Shown here in pieces: positions 43,800-51,949 of a stretch of 64,000 nucleotides of DNA; the stretch's first letter is position 1, and each line of letters starts with the position of its first letter. The stretch comes from DYFT01 sp041695085. GTDB taxonomy: Bacteria > Bacteroidota > Ignavibacteria > UBA10030. The translations under genes and the position numbers were made by a program. The stretch covers positions 62,001 to 126,000 of the forward strand of contig JBGFRO010000050.1 in the NCBI GenBank assembly GCA_041695085.1, given 5' to 3'. The notes under the pieces are model-generated. The model saw only the letters and a list, made by a program, of their open reading frames with translations. It was not told the origin of the DNA and searched no databases.

Positions 43800-44528
43800 A
43801 TGAATATTGACGTGCTCGCTATCGGCGCGCATCCGGACGATATCGAATTGTCCTGCGGAGGTATCGTCGCAAAACTGGTTCGGCAAGGCTACAAGGTAGC
43901 TATGGCAGATTTGACACGAGGCGAGTTGGGGACACGCGGGACGAAAGAAATTCGAGAGCGCGAAGCCGCAGAAGCGATGAAAGTCCTCGGCGTTTCCGAA
44001 CGGCGAAATCTTCATATCCCCGATGGAAACATCGAGAAATCGCACGCCAATCTCCTGAAGGTCATCACGCTCATACGAGAAGTGCGACCCAACGTCCTGT
44101 TGATTCCACATTCGACCGAACGCCATCCCGACCATGTGCACACACACATTCTGTGCAAAGAGGCATGGTTCTACAGCGGTTTAGAGAAGATCAAGACAGC
44201 GCTTAATGGAAAGGCTCAGACTCCTTACCGTCCACACCACTATTTTGAATTCATGCAGTGGTATGAGTTTTCCCCCTCATTTATCGTTGACATCACTGAC
44301 ACGTGGACCATCAAACAGGCGGCCATCAAAGCGCACGCGTCTCAGTTTCACAATCCCTCGAGCAAAGAACCCGAGACAAAGTTGAGCCAGCCAGAATTTC
44401 TGGAAATGGTCGAAGTTCGCGCCCGTTACTACGGAGAAAGGATCGGCGTGAGATACGGAGAGCCGCTCTACTCCTGGGCACCGATCGGAGTACACGACCC
44501 TCTCCAGCTTGTCCTCTTTAAAGGATAG
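43800..44528 (+). CDS. bshB1: Bacillithiol biosynthesis deacetylase BshB1
   Basis: Removes the acetyl group from GlcNAc-malate, the second step of bacillithiol synthesis. 242 residues of the LmbE/PIG-L zinc deacetylase family: the zinc motif VLAIGAHPDDIELSCGG, LTRGELGTRGT, and HSTERHPDHVHTHILCKEAW with the third zinc His. A BshB1-type C-terminus includes RYYGERIGVRYGEPL. The ATG at 43800 is placed by the AAGGAG site; an upstream in-frame extension overlaps the promoter. Confidence 0.93.
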   Translation: MNIDVLAIGAHPDDIELSCGGIVAKLVRQGYKVAMADLTRGELGTRGTKEIREREAAEAMKVLGVSERRNLHIPDGNIEKSHANLLKVITLIREVRPNVLLIPHSTERHPDHVHTHILCKEAWFYSGLEKIKTALNGKAQTPYRPHHYFEFMQWYEFSPSFIVDITDTWTIKQAAIKAHASQFHNPSSKEPETKLSQPEFLEMVEVRARYYGERIGVRYGEPLYSWAPIGVHDPLQLVLFKG

Positions 44529-44611
44529 CCAGTGTCATCCTTGCGAAAGAAATCACGGGAATTTTCCTACTCCTGGCAATGTTCAACAAACTGGTTGCGA
44601 TTCTCGCAGTT

Positions 44612-44649
44612 TTGACTTAGATTTGCCGTGGCACATTGTATGCACGTGC
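44612..44649 (+). promoter_or_regulatory. Candidate regulated promoter/operator of the copper operon
   Basis: A good -35 (TTGACT at 44612) but no good -10 at normal spacing. Between them lies the dyad TGCC-GT-GGCA (44624-44633), and 8 bp further the palindrome GCACGTGC (44642-44649). This layout would suit an activator or repressor that senses metal. It is tentative. Confidence 0.3.
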
Positions 44650-44663
44650 GATGAGATGTCATC

Positions 44664-45065
44664 ATGATTCGACCGAAGAACATAGCATCCACCTCCATCA
44701 TCTTGCTGGCGTTCATAGTGTTCAACATCGGACTTCCCGTTGTTCTCTCGCTCTGTCCGATGGAAATGGAGAACTTCTCCTCCTGTTGCCCTCAGCCTAT
44801 GGAAGCCGCCGAGGGGAATCACTCATTCTCGAACCAAGGGGGTGAATGCTGCGCTTCCTACGTTGCCGCCGAACGAAATACGACTCCATTTGTCGGCTCG
44901 CATCGTACGGAAACACCCCAGCCCGAAACTGTCGGCTTTCTGAATCCATCACTTCTGAACGGTGGGACACTCGAAGTCTCCTCCCAAGCCCTCGTGGCGA
45001 TCGCACCCATTCTCCAGGAATCTCCCCCATCTTTGTTCCTTCTCCATTCCGCGCTGTTGATCTAA
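44664..45065 (+). CDS. Small exported Cys/Met-rich protein heading the copper efflux operon
   Basis: 133 residues. A signal peptide or anchor covers about 10-30 (IILLAFIVFNIGLPVVLSLC). Then come clustered metal-type ligands: CPMEMENFSSCCPQPMEAAE and a GGECC, five or six cysteines and several Met and His within about 40 residues. The C-terminal half is hydrophobic and lacks cysteines. I do not recognise a family. Its place at the head of the CusCBA-like genes suggests periplasmic copper or silver binding. Confidence 0.6.
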   Translation: MIRPKNIASTSIILLAFIVFNIGLPVVLSLCPMEMENFSSCCPQPMEAAEGNHSFSNQGGECCASYVAAERNTTPFVGSHRTETPQPETVGFLNPSLLNGGTLEVSSQALVAIAPILQESPPSLFLLHSALLI

Positions 45066-45147
45066 CTCGTTCCCTCTGATCGTTTCACCAGTTCTGACGG
45101 GATTGGTCCGTCTCAACTCTTTTAACAAGTGTCGTCAAGGAGCATCT

Positions 45148-46428
45148 ATGAGGATTGTACGTATCTTCATACTCCTCTTCCTTGGTTTCACTGGCTCCGT
45201 GCCCGCACACAGCCAGGAACGGGAGGAGATGCAATGGCTCATCCTCGAGGCGATGAGCAACAATCCAGAAATTGCCGCCGAACTCCAAAAAATGAAAATG
45301 TTCGAGGAGCGAATCCCGCAAGCGGGCGCGCTGGAGGATCCACAATTCATCTACAAACTGATGGAATTCCCCGGGCTCCAGTTCGGCAAAGCTGTGTACC
45401 AGAACTTCGAACTGATGCAGATAGTGATGTTTCCGACAAAGCTTTCGTTAAGGAAAGACATCGCCCGCCTCAAAGCAGAGCATGCCCACCACGAACATCT
45501 CGAAAAGGTGCTTGATGTGGTTGCCCGTGTCAAGTCCTCCTTCGCCATGGTATGGGCTGCACGGACCAACATCGAAATCAACGAGGAGATCGTCAGGCTG
45601 TTGGAGCAAATTCTCGAAGCTGCACAGACGCGCTCTGCCGTCGGAAAAGCTTCGCAACAAGACGTTTTGAAGACCAACATTGAACTCATCAAAACAAAAA
45701 CGAATGTCGCTTCCCTTCGCGAGGAGGTGCGATCGTCGGAGTCGATGCTGCGGGCGCTTTTAAACAGACCTTCAAAGGCGGAGATCGGAACGATCGATCC
45801 CGGCCCCTTTCGCCGACTCGGTGTTTCTCTGGAGGATCTTCTGACGTTCGCTCGGCACAACCGGCCGATGTTAGTACACGATTCCCTCTCCGTCGTTGAG
45901 GGATCCTATTTGGTGAGCGTGGCACGACAGGAATACGTTCCCGACCTCAGGTTTTCTCTCGAGCGAGTGACAATGCCGGAAATGGGCGTCAAGACGTGGA
46001 CGGTGATGGCAGGTATTACGATCCCGTTTGCTCCATGGACTCTTGCGAAAGCATCGGCCCGGGTCGAAGAAGCACGAGCAGATCGCGCGATGCGGGAATC
46101 GATGTTTCTGGCTTCGCGCAATATGGTCGAAGCCAGAGTGCGGGAAGCTTACGCAAAAGTGAAAGCGCTCGAGACGCAGGTTGTAGCGCTCGACAGCACC
46201 ATCGTACCCCAGTCGTATCAATCGCTCCTCTCGCTCCTGACAGAATACCAAACTGGAACGACGAGCTTTATCATGCTCCTCGATAGTTATCGTATGTATC
46301 AGGACATGCGCATGGAGGCAACAATGGTGCGCATGAACTACGAGATTGCCCTCTCCCAGCTGGAGCGTCAGGTAGGCATCGTAGACCTGTGGGCAATTCC
46401 ATCATCAGAAAAGGAAAACAAGCGATGA
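45148..46428 (+). CDS. TolC-family outer-membrane factor of a Cu/Ag efflux pump (CusC-like)
   Basis: 426 residues with a signal peptide (about 1-22) and long helices typical of TolC proteins, for example NNPEIAAELQKMKMFEERIP and VVARVKSSFAMVWAARTNIE. The ending repeats the pattern of the second half. It forms the exit duct for the CusA/CusB pump. The ATG at 45148 has AAGGAGCATCT upstream, which decides against the longer in-frame start. The stop overlaps the adaptor gene as ATGA. Confidence 0.9.
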   Translation: MRIVRIFILLFLGFTGSVPAHSQEREEMQWLILEAMSNNPEIAAELQKMKMFEERIPQAGALEDPQFIYKLMEFPGLQFGKAVYQNFELMQIVMFPTKLSLRKDIARLKAEHAHHEHLEKVLDVVARVKSSFAMVWAARTNIEINEEIVRLLEQILEAAQTRSAVGKASQQDVLKTNIELIKTKTNVASLREEVRSSESMLRALLNRPSKAEIGTIDPGPFRRLGVSLEDLLTFARHNRPMLVHDSLSVVEGSYLVSVARQEYVPDLRFSLERVTMPEMGVKTWTVMAGITIPFAPWTLAKASARVEEARADRAMRESMFLASRNMVEARVREAYAKVKALETQVVALDSTIVPQSYQSLLSLLTEYQTGTTSFIMLLDSYRMYQDMRMEATMVRMNYEIALSQLERQVGIVDLWAIPSSEKENKR

Positions 46429-48017
46429 AACCACTTGTCTTAGCTTTCTTTGTCATACTCGGATCTCTCTGGGGTTGCACAGGCGGATCCGAGAATCACT
46501 CCGGTGACCACCAGAGCAGTGCCAAGACCGAGCAAGAAGACATCTACACCTGTCCGATGCACCCATCCGTGATTTCCGATCGTCCCGGTGCATGCCCTGT
46601 GTGTGGGATGGCCCTCGTCAAGAAATCCGCACAACAGGAGATTTCGGTTGATCAACAGGCCGCACTCCAAGCAATCTCTCTCTCCCCCACTCAACGGGTG
46701 CTGGCAAACATCACCACGGTTCCTGTTGAACGGCGCAGGATGAGTAAGGAGATTTCTGCCGTCGGTGTGGTAGATGTTGCGGAACCGTCACTCGCTACCG
46801 TCTCCGCTCGGTTTCGAGGACGAATCGAGCGACTGCATATCAATGCGACAGGTGTTGCGATACGAAAGGGAGAACCTCTGTTCGACCTGTACAGTCCCGA
46901 TCTTCTTACTGCCCAACGGGAATATCTCGTTGCCCTCTCCCAACTTCGAGCGGCGCAAGATCGAGCAGACGTGCCATCCTCTCAGATGCAGGAGAGCCTC
47001 CTTCGTGGGGTGCGGGATCGATTGATGATTCATTTTGGAATGACCGAACAGCAAATCAAGGAACTGGAGGCGTCACAGGAGATTCGTTCCACTCTTACTT
47101 TCATCTCGCCTCTTACGGGGACGGTCCTCGAGAAACTTGTGCAGGAAGGACAATACGTCGACGAAGGATCACCCCTCTATCGCCTTGCCAACCTTTCCGT
47201 CGTGTGGGTGTATCTCGATGTCTATGAACAAGACCTTCGCTACATCCAGAGGGGTCAGCAGGTCACTATCAGAACGTCCGCCTATCCTGCCGAGTTGTTC
47301 CGTGGACGGATCACATTCGTTGATCCTATGCTTGGCTCGGAGACACGGACAATCCGTGTCCGTACGGAATTTCCCAATCCTCATGGAAAACTGAAGCCAA
47401 ACATGTTTGTGGACGCCTCCGTGCGGGTCGACATAGGATCGGTGAAGGTCGTGCCGGCCTCTGCCGTGTTAGCGATGGGCAAACGAAATGTGGTGTGGGT
47501 TGAAGTGAAGGAAAACACGTTCGAGCCTCGGGCCGTCCTGCTCGGCGCGCGCTCTGACTCCTTCTACGAAATCGTTTCGGGCGTCGAGGTTGGTGAGCAT
47601 GTGGCATCCACGGGAGGCTATTTGATCGATTCCGAGAGTCTTCTGCAAAGCCCCACAACCAGAGACCCTCACGCGGGTCACTCTTCTACGAAAACGACCA
47701 ACGAACCTCGGGCACCTGAATCTTCAAAGACTGATGCGATTGTTTCGGACGTTCCGCATCGCGAGATCGAAATACTTGTCAAGGGCCGTTACAAGCCGGA
47801 TGTCATTCGAGTGAAGAAGGGGGAACGCGTTCATTTGAAGTTCTTTCGGGATGAAGATTCGGATTGTACGAACGAGGTTGTGTTTGACGATTTCAACATC
47901 CGGCGACGGCTCCCTGCAAGAAAGCTGACCACGATTGAGTTGACACCAACAAGAACCGGTGAGTTCAAGTTCACGTGCGGCATGGCAATGGTGCATGGCA
48001 CCTTCATTGTTGAATGA
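46425..48017 (+). CDS. CusB-like periplasmic adaptor lipoprotein with heavy-metal domain and C-terminal cupredoxin
   Basis: 530 residues from the ATG at 46425. A lipobox cysteine at C18 anchors it. Next comes a heavy-metal-binding domain at 40-66 (YTCPMHPSVISDRPGACPVC). The membrane-fusion part follows (about 85-400) with barrel-sandwich GRIERLHINATGVAIRKGEP and LVQEGQYVDEGSPLYRLANL. The last 80 residues are an added cupredoxin-like domain, with DSDCTNEVVFDDFNI and FTCGMAMVHGTF supplying possible Cys, Met and His copper ligands (C518, M520, H524). The adaptor therefore contains its own copper-binding module. Confidence 0.9.
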   Translation: MKPLVLAFFVILGSLWGCTGGSENHSGDHQSSAKTEQEDIYTCPMHPSVISDRPGACPVCGMALVKKSAQQEISVDQQAALQAISLSPTQRVLANITTVPVERRRMSKEISAVGVVDVAEPSLATVSARFRGRIERLHINATGVAIRKGEPLFDLYSPDLLTAQREYLVALSQLRAAQDRADVPSSQMQESLLRGVRDRLMIHFGMTEQQIKELEASQEIRSTLTFISPLTGTVLEKLVQEGQYVDEGSPLYRLANLSVVWVYLDVYEQDLRYIQRGQQVTIRTSAYPAELFRGRITFVDPMLGSETRTIRVRTEFPNPHGKLKPNMFVDASVRVDIGSVKVVPASAVLAMGKRNVVWVEVKENTFEPRAVLLGARSDSFYEIVSGVEVGEHVASTGGYLIDSESLLQSPTTRDPHAGHSSTKTTNEPRAPESSKTDAIVSDVPHREIEILVKGRYKPDVIRVKKGERVHLKFFRDEDSDCTNEVVFDDFNIRRRLPARKLTTIELTPTRTGEFKFTCGMAMVHGTFIVE

Positions 48018-48047
48018 TGATCGACACGAAGAATGTGAGAATCTCCC

Positions 48048-51000
48048 ATGATTGAACGAATTATTGACTACTCGGCGAGAAATAAGTTTATCGTCATCTT
48101 GTTGTATCTCGCCATCGTCGGTTGGGGTATTTGGGCCGTCGGCAATACTCCACTTGATGCGATTCCCGACCTCTCTGAAAATCAGGTCATTGTCTTCACT
48201 GAATGGATGGGCCGTTCACCGCAGTTGGTAGAAGACCAGATCACCTTTCCTCTGGTAACGGCGCTTCAGGGAGTTCCGGAAGTCCACGCTATCCGTGCGC
48301 AGTCGATGTTCGGTATGTCGTTTATCTACATCATCTTTGAGGAGCAGACGGACTTATACTGGGCGCGAAGCCGTGTCCTTGAAAAACTCTCCACCATCCA
48401 ATCGAGCCTTCCTAGCGGTGCGCGGCTGCAGCTGGGACCCGACGGAACCGGAGTCGGTCACGTCTACTGGTACACGCTGGAAGGGCCCTACGACCTCGGG
48501 ACACTGCGGGCCATTCAGGATTGGTACGTCAAACTCAACCTCCAGGGGGTTGCAGGCGTGGCCGAAGTGGCCTCCATCGGCGGTTACGTCCGACAGTATC
48601 AGATCGATGTCGATCCCGCCAGGATGAAGGCGCTTGGTGTAACAATTACGGATATCCGCACCGCCGTGATGCGCTCCAACAATGACGTCGGTGGAAAGAT
48701 CCTCGAATTATCGGATGCCGAGTATTTCATACGGGGACAGGGGTACATCACCTCCCCTGCCGACGTTGAAAACATCGTCGTACGGACAGGTTCGAACGGC
48801 ACACCGATCTTTCTGAAACACGTTGCGTCGGTGCAACTCGGGGGCGATATCCGTCGCGGCTCGCTGGAAAAGAACGGCGAGGGTCAGGTTGTGGGTGGAA
48901 TTGTTGTCATGCGTCATGGGGAGAATGCCAAGGAAATCATCGACCGAGTGAAAAAGAAGATTGCAGACATAACACCCGGTCTCCCCGAGGGGATCCAGAT
49001 CGTCCCCGCGTACGATCGCAGCACATTAATTATGGCAGCGGTGCATACGCTGAAGAATACCCTCATTCAAGAAGCGATCGTCGTCAGCGTCATTGTGATG
49101 CTCTTTCTGCTGCATGTTCGGAGCGTCCTTCGCATCATCATCGAGATCCCGGTCGCCGTGTTGATTGCGTTCATCTGCATGAAGTTGTTCAACATCACGT
49201 CGAACATAATGTCGCTTGGCGGCATCGCCATCACCATCGGCGTTATCGTTGACGCATCGATTGTATTGGTTGAAAACGCCTACCGTAATGTTGCCCGTGC
49301 GATGGAAGAAAAGGGGGAATTGACCATGCACGACTATGTTGAAATCTCAATCCTTTCCGCGAAACAGGTGGGTCCTGCCATCTTCTATGCCGTCGCGATC
49401 ATGGTCATCTCGTTCCTGCCGGTGTTCTTGTTGGAAGGACAGGAAGGGAAGCTCTTTCGGCCCCTTGCCTTCACGAAAACCTTCGTCCTTGTCGGCTCCG
49501 CCATCATCGCTATCACGCTTGTACCGATGCTGATGACGATGTTGACGCGCGGAAAATTCCGTTCAGAGTACAAGAACCCCATCACGCGCGTGCTGAACAA
49601 TCTCTACGCCCCTGTCATTCGATGGGTATTAAAATGGAGAAAGACGACCATCGCTCTGAACCTCCTCGCCCTCATCATCACTGTCCCCATGATCATGTCG
49701 ATGGGATCGGAGTTCATGCCGCCGCTCGACGAAGGAAGCCTGCTCTTTATGCCGGTCACGCTCCCATCTGCTTCCATCACGGAAGTCAATCGCATCATGC
49801 AGGTACAGGACGCCATTATTAAATCGGTACCCGAGGTGGAGCAAGTGCTTGGCAAAGCCGGAAAAGCGGAAACATCTACTGATCCCGCACCGGTCAGTAT
49901 GATCGAATCGATCATCCTGCTGAAACCAAAGGATCAATGGCGACCGGGCATCACAAAAGACGACATCATTGCGGAGCTCGACGCCAAGTTGCAGATCCCC
50001 GGTGTGCGAAACGGCTGGACTCAACCGATCATCAACAGGATCAACATGCTTTCTACGGGAGTCCGGACCGACTTGGGGGTTAAGATTTTTGGGAAGGACC
50101 TGGATACGCTCGAACAACTTGCCATTGAAGCAGAACGCATTTTGAGGAAGGTCCCCGGAGCAGCAGACCTTTACGCAGAACGAACGCAGGGAGGTCTCTT
50201 TGTAGATATTGCAATTGAGCGGGCCACCGTCGCAAGATATGGCATCACCGTAGGCGACGTACAGGATGTCATCGAAACGGCCATCGGCGGTGAAAATCTC
50301 GGCACCGTGATCGACGGGCGCCAACGTTTCCCGATCCGGGTCCGGTATGCGCGCGACGTGCGTTCGAGCGTCGAGGCGCTCCGGGCGTTGCTCGTTCCCG
50401 TTGCATCCGGAGCTGAATCGAGTCAAATGGCCATGTCTGCAACAAGCTCCGGACCGATGCCAGCGGAAGATGGCTCCATGGGCGGAGCGATGAGTTCATC
50501 CAGGCTGGCGCGTGTTGCATCGGTTGTGCCGACCTCAAGTTCCTCCGACCGAGGACGCGCGTCGGATCGAACGTACGTGCCCCTCGGTCAACTCGCGACC
50601 ATCGACATCGTTCCCGGTCCACCGATGATTTCCAGCGAAAATGCTCAATTGAGGTCGATTGTCTTTCTGAACGTACGCGGACGCGATATGGGAAGCTTCG
50701 TAGAAGAAGCAAAAAAAGTGCTTGCCAGCGAGTTGAAGTTACCTCCGGGATACACGTTGGAATGGAGCGGACAATGGGAAAATCAAATCCGCGCCAAACA
50801 ACGACTCACAATGGTGATGCCGCTGGTATTCCTTATCATCTTCGTGATGCTGTATTTCGTGACGAAGGATTTTGCAGAAGCGTTTGTGGTTATGCTCTCC
50901 GTCCCCTTCGCATTGATTGGAGGCGTCTATCTTGTCTACCTTCTCGGTTACAATTTCTCCGTCGCCGTCTGGGTTGGATTTATTGCTCTGTATGGTTTGG

Positions 51001-51377
51001 CAGTCGAAACCGGCGTCGTGATGGTGGTTTTTCTCCACGAGGCGCTCGATCGACGGATTCGCGCTCACAAAGACGGAATCCGAGGGCCCATCACGAAGGA
51101 AGATATTCGGGAGGCCACCCTCGAGGGATCCGTTCTCCGGCTGCGGCCAAAGATCATGACGGTGACAACGACCATGATCGGCTTGCTGCCGATTATGTGG
51201 AGCACGGGGGTAGGAGCAGATGTGATGCAACCCCTCGCCGCGCCAATGATCGGCGGTTTGATCACCTCGACGGTACACGTTCTCGTGGTGACCCCCTTGC
51301 TCTTTACGTATATGAAGGAACGCGCCCTCAAGAAAGGGAAGCTGGAACTCTCCCGCATGGCACAGTGGATCAAATAA
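48048..51377 (+). CDS. cusA: CusA/CzcA-type heavy-metal RND efflux pump
   Basis: 1109 residues, inner-membrane proton-driven pump of the HME-RND class. Visible are IIDYSARNKFIVILLYLAIV (TM1), the early FTEWMGRSPQLVEDQITFPL, the TM4 block GGIAITIGVIVDASIVLVEN with the proton-relay Asp, and the second-half repeat after about 540. Residues 786-842 are a Met/Ser-rich insertion absent from most relatives (see findings). It exports Cu(I)/Ag(I) most likely, judging from the neighbours; Zn/Co cannot be excluded. Confidence 0.93.
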   Translation: MIERIIDYSARNKFIVILLYLAIVGWGIWAVGNTPLDAIPDLSENQVIVFTEWMGRSPQLVEDQITFPLVTALQGVPEVHAIRAQSMFGMSFIYIIFEEQTDLYWARSRVLEKLSTIQSSLPSGARLQLGPDGTGVGHVYWYTLEGPYDLGTLRAIQDWYVKLNLQGVAGVAEVASIGGYVRQYQIDVDPARMKALGVTITDIRTAVMRSNNDVGGKILELSDAEYFIRGQGYITSPADVENIVVRTGSNGTPIFLKHVASVQLGGDIRRGSLEKNGEGQVVGGIVVMRHGENAKEIIDRVKKKIADITPGLPEGIQIVPAYDRSTLIMAAVHTLKNTLIQEAIVVSVIVMLFLLHVRSVLRIIIEIPVAVLIAFICMKLFNITSNIMSLGGIAITIGVIVDASIVLVENAYRNVARAMEEKGELTMHDYVEISILSAKQVGPAIFYAVAIMVISFLPVFLLEGQEGKLFRPLAFTKTFVLVGSAIIAITLVPMLMTMLTRGKFRSEYKNPITRVLNNLYAPVIRWVLKWRKTTIALNLLALIITVPMIMSMGSEFMPPLDEGSLLFMPVTLPSASITEVNRIMQVQDAIIKSVPEVEQVLGKAGKAETSTDPAPVSMIESIILLKPKDQWRPGITKDDIIAELDAKLQIPGVRNGWTQPIINRINMLSTGVRTDLGVKIFGKDLDTLEQLAIEAERILRKVPGAADLYAERTQGGLFVDIAIERATVARYGITVGDVQDVIETAIGGENLGTVIDGRQRFPIRVRYARDVRSSVEALRALLVPVASGAESSQMAMSATSSGPMPAEDGSMGGAMSSSRLARVASVVPTSSSSDRGRASDRTYVPLGQLATIDIVPGPPMISSENAQLRSIVFLNVRGRDMGSFVEEAKKVLASELKLPPGYTLEWSGQWENQIRAKQRLTMVMPLVFLIIFVMLYFVTKDFAEAFVVMLSVPFALIGGVYLVYLLGYNFSVAVWVGFIALYGLAVETGVVMVVFLHEALDRRIRAHKDGIRGPITKEDIREATLEGSVLRLRPKIMTVTTTMIGLLPIMWSTGVGADVMQPLAAPMIGGLITSTVHVLVVTPLLFTYMKERALKKGKLELSRMAQWIK

Positions 51378-51449
51378 ACAGAAACCTTTTTGTCGTCTCA
51401 ACCGTTACATCATCCAACAATCCATTCACCACATCGGAAGGAGTACCCA

Positions 51450-51836
51450 ATGAAACACCTCATCTTCTCACTCTTGGTTATCGCTCTCGCCGGTACCTCC
51501 GTCTTTGCACAAGCCAAACGGACGGATAAAACCAAGCAGACGGAAGCACGACTCGATACTGTCGCGATCAAAGTGGAAACGGCCGTGTGCGGCATGTGCA
51601 GCGCCACAATCGAAACCGCCGCCGAAAAGGTTGAAGGAGTGAAGAGCGCTGTGGTCGATCTCGATGCAAAGATCGCAACGGTGGCGTATGATCCCTCCAA
51701 AACGGATGCAAAGAAGATCGAACAGGCAATTGCCGCTGTTGGCTACGACGCGAACGAGACAAAACGGAACGAAAAAGCGTACAAAAAGCTCGACGAGTGC
51801 TGCAAGTACGATGGTAAGAAGAGCAAGTCACACTGA
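51450..51836 (+). CDS. Exported HMA-domain metallochaperone (MerP/CopZ-like)
   Basis: 128 residues. A signal peptide (about 1-21, ending SVFAQA) is followed by one heavy-metal-associated domain with the CxxC metal site in VETAVCGMCSATIETAAEKV and the usual VKSAVVDLDAKIATVAYDPS pattern. A tail with two more cysteines (KLDECCKYDGKKSKSH) follows. GGAAGGA precedes the ATG. It is last in the copper operon, and its CusA neighbour suggests it feeds the pump in the periplasm. Confidence 0.88.
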   Translation: MKHLIFSLLVIALAGTSVFAQAKRTDKTKQTEARLDTVAIKVETAVCGMCSATIETAAEKVEGVKSAVVDLDAKIATVAYDPSKTDAKKIEQAIAAVGYDANETKRNEKAYKKLDECCKYDGKKSKSH

Positions 51837-51889
51837 TGATGTGTGAACCGCTCTTGTTGCTGGGCCTCGCGAATCGAGAACATACAAAA

Positions 51890-51927
51890 ACGTCCCGCTC
51901 CAAAGAGGCTGCGGGACGTTCTTTTTT
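51890..51927 (+). terminator. Bidirectional rho-independent terminator between the copper and ccm operons
   Basis: ACGTCCCGC and GCGGGACGT form a 9-bp stem with a 12-nt loop, followed by T-rich sequence on the plus strand. The run of A on the other side gives T on the minus strand, so it can serve both converging operons. Confidence 0.85.
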
Positions 51928-51949
51928 GAAGTCGTTCAATTGTATGACA

